A stretch of 64,000 nt of DNA from positions 1 to 64,000 of the forward strand of contig NZ_MJUZ01000011.1 of the NCBI RefSeq assembly GCF_002237645.1, given 5' to 3'. Below the pieces are notes generated by a model. That model did not search any database and was not told the DNA's origin. It saw nothing but the letters and a program-made list of their open reading frames with translations. Below are positions 60,678 through 64,000 of this stretch, in pieces (within the stretch, counting starts at the first letter, position 1; each line of letters begins with the position of its first letter). The translations under genes and the position numbers were made by a program. The stretch is from Desulfovibrio sp. MES5 (GTDB taxonomy: Bacteria > Desulfobacterota > Desulfovibrionia > Desulfovibrionales > Desulfovibrionaceae).

Positions 60678-61763
60678 TTAGGCTTTGTCCTGAGGGCTGT
60701 ATATTTGCGGCTCAAGGCAACAGGCCTGGCGCAGACGCATCTGGCACGCCCCCCACGAAAGCCCCACGCCAAAGCCCTGCAATACGACGTTCAGGTCTCG
60801 CTCGCGGGCCACGGAGGCCAGTTCGCCGCAGAGTACGCCGGGAATCGACGCGGAATTCAGATTGCCGTAGCGCGAGAACGTGGCCATGGGCGCTTTTTGT
60901 GCGGGAATAGCGGATTTTTTCGCTACCGTTTCAACAATATACCTGTTTGCCTGATGCATGACAAAGTAGTCGATGCTCGCGGCATCGCAACCGGAAAACC
61001 GCATAAGGTCACGCAACAGCTGGGGCTGTTCGGCCATGGTGAAGGAAAAAATCCCGACGCCGTCCATATGCAGGTCATCAAGGGAACGGACGCTTCCGTC
61101 ATCATACGTCTGCTCGGCCCCGGTCGCTGCGGACGCGGGCATACGCGCGCCGCCCGCCGGAATGTAGAGCTTGTCCAGCTCACGCCCGTCTGCCCGCAGG
61201 ACAAAATACGTGTTTTCCGCATCCGGGCAGTACCGGACCCAGGCGGCGCTTCCCGCATCCCCAAAAATGGGCGCGGTGGTATAATCTTTCTTGTTTGCTG
61301 CACGGGAAAGCGTGTCGCCCGCGCAAAGCAGCACGCCGCCGTTGCCCGAGGCGCGGGACATCATGCCAGCCAGCCACAGGCCGTATACAAAGCCAGCGCA
61401 TCCCTGACAGACATCGACTGCAACGGTTTCTTTTGAAAGCCCAAGGGCGGCATGAAGCACGTAGGCGTTGCCCGGCATCAGATAGTCCGGGGTCTGGGTA
61501 ACGGAAATGATGGCTGTCACATCCTGACGGTCAATACGCATTTCCTGCATGAGCGACGTGGCGGCCTGGCGGCACAGATCGCTGGCGGTGGTGCCGGGTG
61601 CGGCAACGCGCCTTGTATCCAGCCCCAGCCGGTTTTGAAGGCGAGCCAGCTGTGACCGGTCATTGCCCCAGTACTGCGGCTCATCCTCAAGGCGCTGCAT
61701 ATTTTCGCCCAGCACTACGGAGCAGCCAGCAAGCTCCACATTATCCAGCGTATAATTGCCCAT
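60678..61763 (-). CDS. 3-oxoacyl-ACP synthase III-like (FabH family)
   Basis: 361 residues. The thiolase-fold triad is visible: Cys122 in VCQGCAGF, His in FVMHQANRYI and Asn in GNLNSASIP. No fatty-acid or polyketide genes are nearby, so it may act in a special pathway (initiation of a branched or secondary chain, or a quorum-type signal) rather than housekeeping. I use the ATG with GGAG upstream; the longer frame would run into repeat B4. Confidence 0.87.
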   Translation of the reverse strand: MGNYTLDNVELAGCSVVLGENMQRLEDEPQYWGNDRSQLARLQNRLGLDTRRVAAPGTTASDLCRQAATSLMQEMRIDRQDVTAIISVTQTPDYLMPGNAYVLHAALGLSKETVAVDVCQGCAGFVYGLWLAGMMSRASGNGGVLLCAGDTLSRAANKKDYTTAPIFGDAGSAAWVRYCPDAENTYFVLRADGRELDKLYIPAGGARMPASAATGAEQTYDDGSVRSLDDLHMDGVGIFSFTMAEQPQLLRDLMRFSGCDAASIDYFVMHQANRYIVETVAKKSAIPAQKAPMATFSRYGNLNSASIPGVLCGELASVARERDLNVVLQGFGVGLSWGACQMRLRQACCLEPQIYSPQDKA

Positions 61764-61800
61764 ACCGCTCCATTCAGGTTGTGTTGCAGCCGCCAGTTCC

Positions 61801-61950
61801 GAGCAGATGAACCGTTTGAGAATGTGCATTCCCAACGCTCTCGGCACGCCCGCCTCGGCGTTTTCCAGCGCAGATGCCCTGCGTTTGCGCCTTTACGGCG
61901 AGCGCCTGTTCACGCAGCCGCAGTACAGTTTCAACGTAAAACTGCTCTTA
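61801..61950 (+). repeat. Intergenic repeat family B, copy 4
   Basis: TTTGAGAATGTGCATT ... CGGCACGCCCGC ... TACGGCGAGCGCCTG ... CACGCAGCCGC ... CTGCTCTTA aligns with copy 3 along its whole length. Confidence 0.65.
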
Positions 61951-62014
61951 TAACATAGCGTACTTTCATTAAATGTGAAAGAAGGCAAGGGGCGACAGGC
62001 CCGATAGAGCCCTC

Positions 62015-62051
62015 AAAAAAAACGGCCCGGAACTGTACCGGGCCGTTTTTT
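62015..62051. terminator. Bidirectional rho-independent terminator
   Basis: A8 CGGCCCGG, seven-base loop, CCGGGCCG T6. It ends the large minus-strand surface-protein gene, about 160 bases after its stop, and could act in the other direction as well. Confidence 0.88.
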
Positions 62052-62208
62052 ATCTGGTCTGACGCCCAATGGGATTACCGGTGAGACCATGTATTCTCAA
62101 ACTCTACGGCATGCCTGTATGGCGGCGTCAACGAGGGCACATCCGCTTGCGACTTTGCGACGAGGGGCCGCCCCGCAGTTTCCAGAGCAATTGCAGAGTG
62201 CAAGGGCT

Positions 62209-64000
62209 CTACGCGCAGTTTTCGATGGTCATCTGCACATACATTGTTTCGCCGCTTTCATTGTTGTATTGCGTGTAGGTTTCGCCATTCAACACCCTGG
62301 TTTCAGTGCTGGCTGCCCATCCCGAATCAACCAGGGAGTCACTGGATTCGGTTCGGACGAAGATGTCAGTATTTTCATGGCTGCTGTTCTTCAGATCGAA
62401 CAGACGGTCCAGGCTGCTGCTGTGGGCAAACAGGGACTCATCACCCGACCCCACAAAATCAAGCAGGACGCTTTCATAACCGTCGCCCACATCGCCGATA
62501 TTGTGCATGGTCTGGTCAAACCCGTCCTGATCGGGATTTTCCGCGCCGTTGAACCGAACAAAGAGCAGGTCATTGTCCCCTGCATGATTATCGTGGGAAC
62601 CGAAATCATGCTCATAGGCGTTGGCCACCAGATCCACGTTGGTTCCCGCATCAATAACGCGCACGAGAATGTCGAGATCGCCGACACTGTTCTGGATCAG
62701 ATGGTAGGCATCCGACCCCATATCCACGCCTTGCAGGATGATTTCATTGAAGTTGTGAATATTGTTTTCAATGGCGCCGCTTTCAAACCAGCTCTTGTAG
62801 TACTGCATGAAGGTTTCGTGGTCGGGCGCTGAAAGGATCAGCAGATTATAGCCCTCGCCGCCGTCAATGGTAAGACCGTTTGACGAGCCGATGTCCACCG
62901 CGCCGTTGAGCTTCACAATGTCATCGCCGCCGCCAGTCTGTATGGTGACGTGCCCGGTGCCGTCGGTGACGATGCCGCCGTTGATTTCAACGTAATCGCC
63001 ACTGTCGCCGCGTGAGACAATCTGTACATGACCGCCGCTGATGGCTTCAATGGCTATGCCGTTGGTCATGCTTTCAAGGTCAGTACCGACCTTGGCGGAG
63101 ATGATAACCTTCAGGCCAGAATCCGAAGTCCCGCCCAGTATGGCATTGGAGATCGACACGTTTCCGCCCCCATCCGCATGAATTCCAACGCTGTGGTGAG
63201 CGTCTGCAGCCTCAATAGTGACGTCATTGGAGACGATATGCACCATGCTGCCCTCAACTGCGGCAATGCCGGTACTGCTGGACGTGCTGCCTGCCTCGGG
63301 ATTGCCTGTGGCCTTGACGGTCAGTGAGTCCGCCCGAATATCCACGGTTGAAGTCGCTTGATATAGGTGGCCGTATGTAGTGAATTCAACGCTGTCGGCC
63401 AGAATTCCCGTATTGTGCCACGCGCCTTCGGCTGAAACGGTCAGTTGATTAACGGCATCAAAATCGTATCCTATTGTATACCCAAGCGCTGTTGTGTTCG
63501 GCGCCTTGTTTCCGTACCCATCATCGCGCCACAGATTATCTTCTGAATCAGAAATGATGGCGAACTTACGGCCGCTGGCTTCGATGCCCACACTGCGGCT
63601 GTCAGCAGAAAGACCGGTTCCGGCTTCCACTTTGGCGGTAATTTCCGCCTCCTTGGCTCCAAGCGCCAGCACATAACTGGGGGCATTGTTGAAAAAGAAC
63701 CCTCCGTCATCGTCCGGATAAAAAGCGTAGCCGGCGTAAATGCCTGTGGCTGAAGTTGCGCCGCCATTGTCTACAGCGGCAACATTCAATGTGAACCGCT
63801 CATCCGCGCTGATGACAAAGGTTTCCTTTTTATGCGTGTGGGTGGCATTGATGCCAATGATGTGATTTATGGCTGAACTGCCGTCCGCCCCCACCGTACC
63901 GCTCAGGTTGATGTTCTTCCCGGTAATGGATGATGATGCCATCACTGCGGCATCCGGAACATATTCGTAGGGACCGCCAGCAGGAAAAGCTGTTGCCCCG
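62209..64000 (-). CDS. Large secreted/surface beta-helix protein (5' partial)
   Basis: The frame stays open from the stop at 62209 to the window end and beyond, so at least 597 C-terminal residues are seen. The sequence is Gly/Asp/Ser/Thr-rich, nearly free of Cys, with repeated short strands around a recurring GI-A pattern (SVGIEASGRK, STGIAAVEGS, SVGIHADGGG, NGIAIEAISGG), as in right-handed beta-helix adhesins. A GGGDDIVKLNG segment recalls RTX-type repeats. No C-terminal autotransporter barrel is evident, which suggests type I or other secretion. The start lies outside the window. Confidence 0.75.
   Translation of the reverse strand, partial: GATAFPAGGPYEYVPDAAVMASSSITGKNINLSGTVGADGSSAINHIIGINATHTHKKETFVISADERFTLNVAAVDNGGATSATGIYAGYAFYPDDDGGFFFNNAPSYVLALGAKEAEITAKVEAGTGLSADSRSVGIEASGRKFAIISDSEDNLWRDDGYGNKAPNTTALGYTIGYDFDAVNQLTVSAEGAWHNTGILADSVEFTTYGHLYQATSTVDIRADSLTVKATGNPEAGSTSSSTGIAAVEGSMVHIVSNDVTIEAADAHHSVGIHADGGGNVSISNAILGGTSDSGLKVIISAKVGTDLESMTNGIAIEAISGGHVQIVSRGDSGDYVEINGGIVTDGTGHVTIQTGGGDDIVKLNGAVDIGSSNGLTIDGGEGYNLLILSAPDHETFMQYYKSWFESGAIENNIHNFNEIILQGVDMGSDAYHLIQNSVGDLDILVRVIDAGTNVDLVANAYEHDFGSHDNHAGDNDLLFVRFNGAENPDQDGFDQTMHNIGDVGDGYESVLLDFVGSGDESLFAHSSSLDRLFDLKNSSHENTDIFVRTESSDSLVDSGWAASTETRVLNGETYTQYNNESGETMYVQMTIENCA

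Overview
The window looks like a chromosomal segment of a Desulfovibrio-like sulfate reducer (Desulfovibrionaceae). This is an inference from fairly high GC, the gene families present (anaerobic glpABC, V4R and GGDEF signalling, YeiH-type exporter, sigma-54 regulation, GntP/DeoR sugar-acid genes) and a dense set of short intergenic repeats. No rRNA gene is present to fix the taxon. There are two tRNA genes, one integrated mobile element of about 14.7 kb, and roughly 49 kb of mostly metabolic core and accessory genes.

Region 1 (about 235-14,997) is an integrative mobilizable element inserted at the 3' end of a tRNA-Glu gene. A 25-bp imperfect direct repeat marks both ends. A P4-type integrase sits next to the tRNA. 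The element also carries an AlpA-type regulator, a Toprim/RecA-like primase-helicase, a MobV (pMV158-type) relaxase, a small mobilization accessory protein, a recognisable pMV158-like oriT hairpin, and divergent XRE and CI-like regulators. Its cargo is an arsR-like/CSCSS-permease/thioredoxin-like operon, a DUF2254 membrane protein and a KtrAB-type potassium uptake pair. Decayed mob and helicase fragments and a 53-bp dispersed repeat show that the element is a mosaic.

Region 2 (15,000-29,900) holds tRNA-Glu and tRNA-Gln, a YeiH exporter with a barrel-sandwich protein and a universal stress protein, an M15 peptidase, mtaB, small membrane proteins, a V4R/diguanylate cyclase pair, a peroxiredoxin, and a DUF2157-DUF4401 protein with its GDYXXLXY partner.

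Region 3 (29,890-36,020) is a sugar-acid catabolic locus on the minus strand: DeoR regulator, four-carbon acid sugar kinase, PdxA2-type dehydrogenase, GntP permease and glycerate kinase. It probably converts threonate/erythronate-type acids to triose phosphate.

Region 4 (36,580-50,870) is the most interesting part. A sigma-54 activator interrupted by an in-frame TGA lies next to three -24/-12 promoters. Each promoter has a TGTAGC-N5-GCTACA-like palindrome about 100-140 bp upstream. They precede an IMPase-like phosphatase plus OPA-family transporter, a hydroxyproline catabolic operon (DapA-family deaminase, three-component D-hydroxyproline dehydrogenase, aldehyde dehydrogenase, proline-racemase-family epimerase), and an APC amino-acid permease. 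The inferred product is 2-oxoglutarate.

Region 5 (51,430-60,400) contains a YbjN-like secreted protein and a glycerophosphodiester/glycerol-3-phosphate locus: GpdQ-like phosphodiesterase, MHS-family symporter, LacI-type regulator and glpABC. The window ends with a FabH-like ketoacyl synthase and the 3' part of a large secreted or surface protein on the minus strand.

Three families of intergenic repeats (A, B, C), bounded by CTAGAGC/GCTCTAG-like tips, are scattered between 21 kb and 62 kb. Three genes end with a TAG stop that lies inside the tip of such a repeat.
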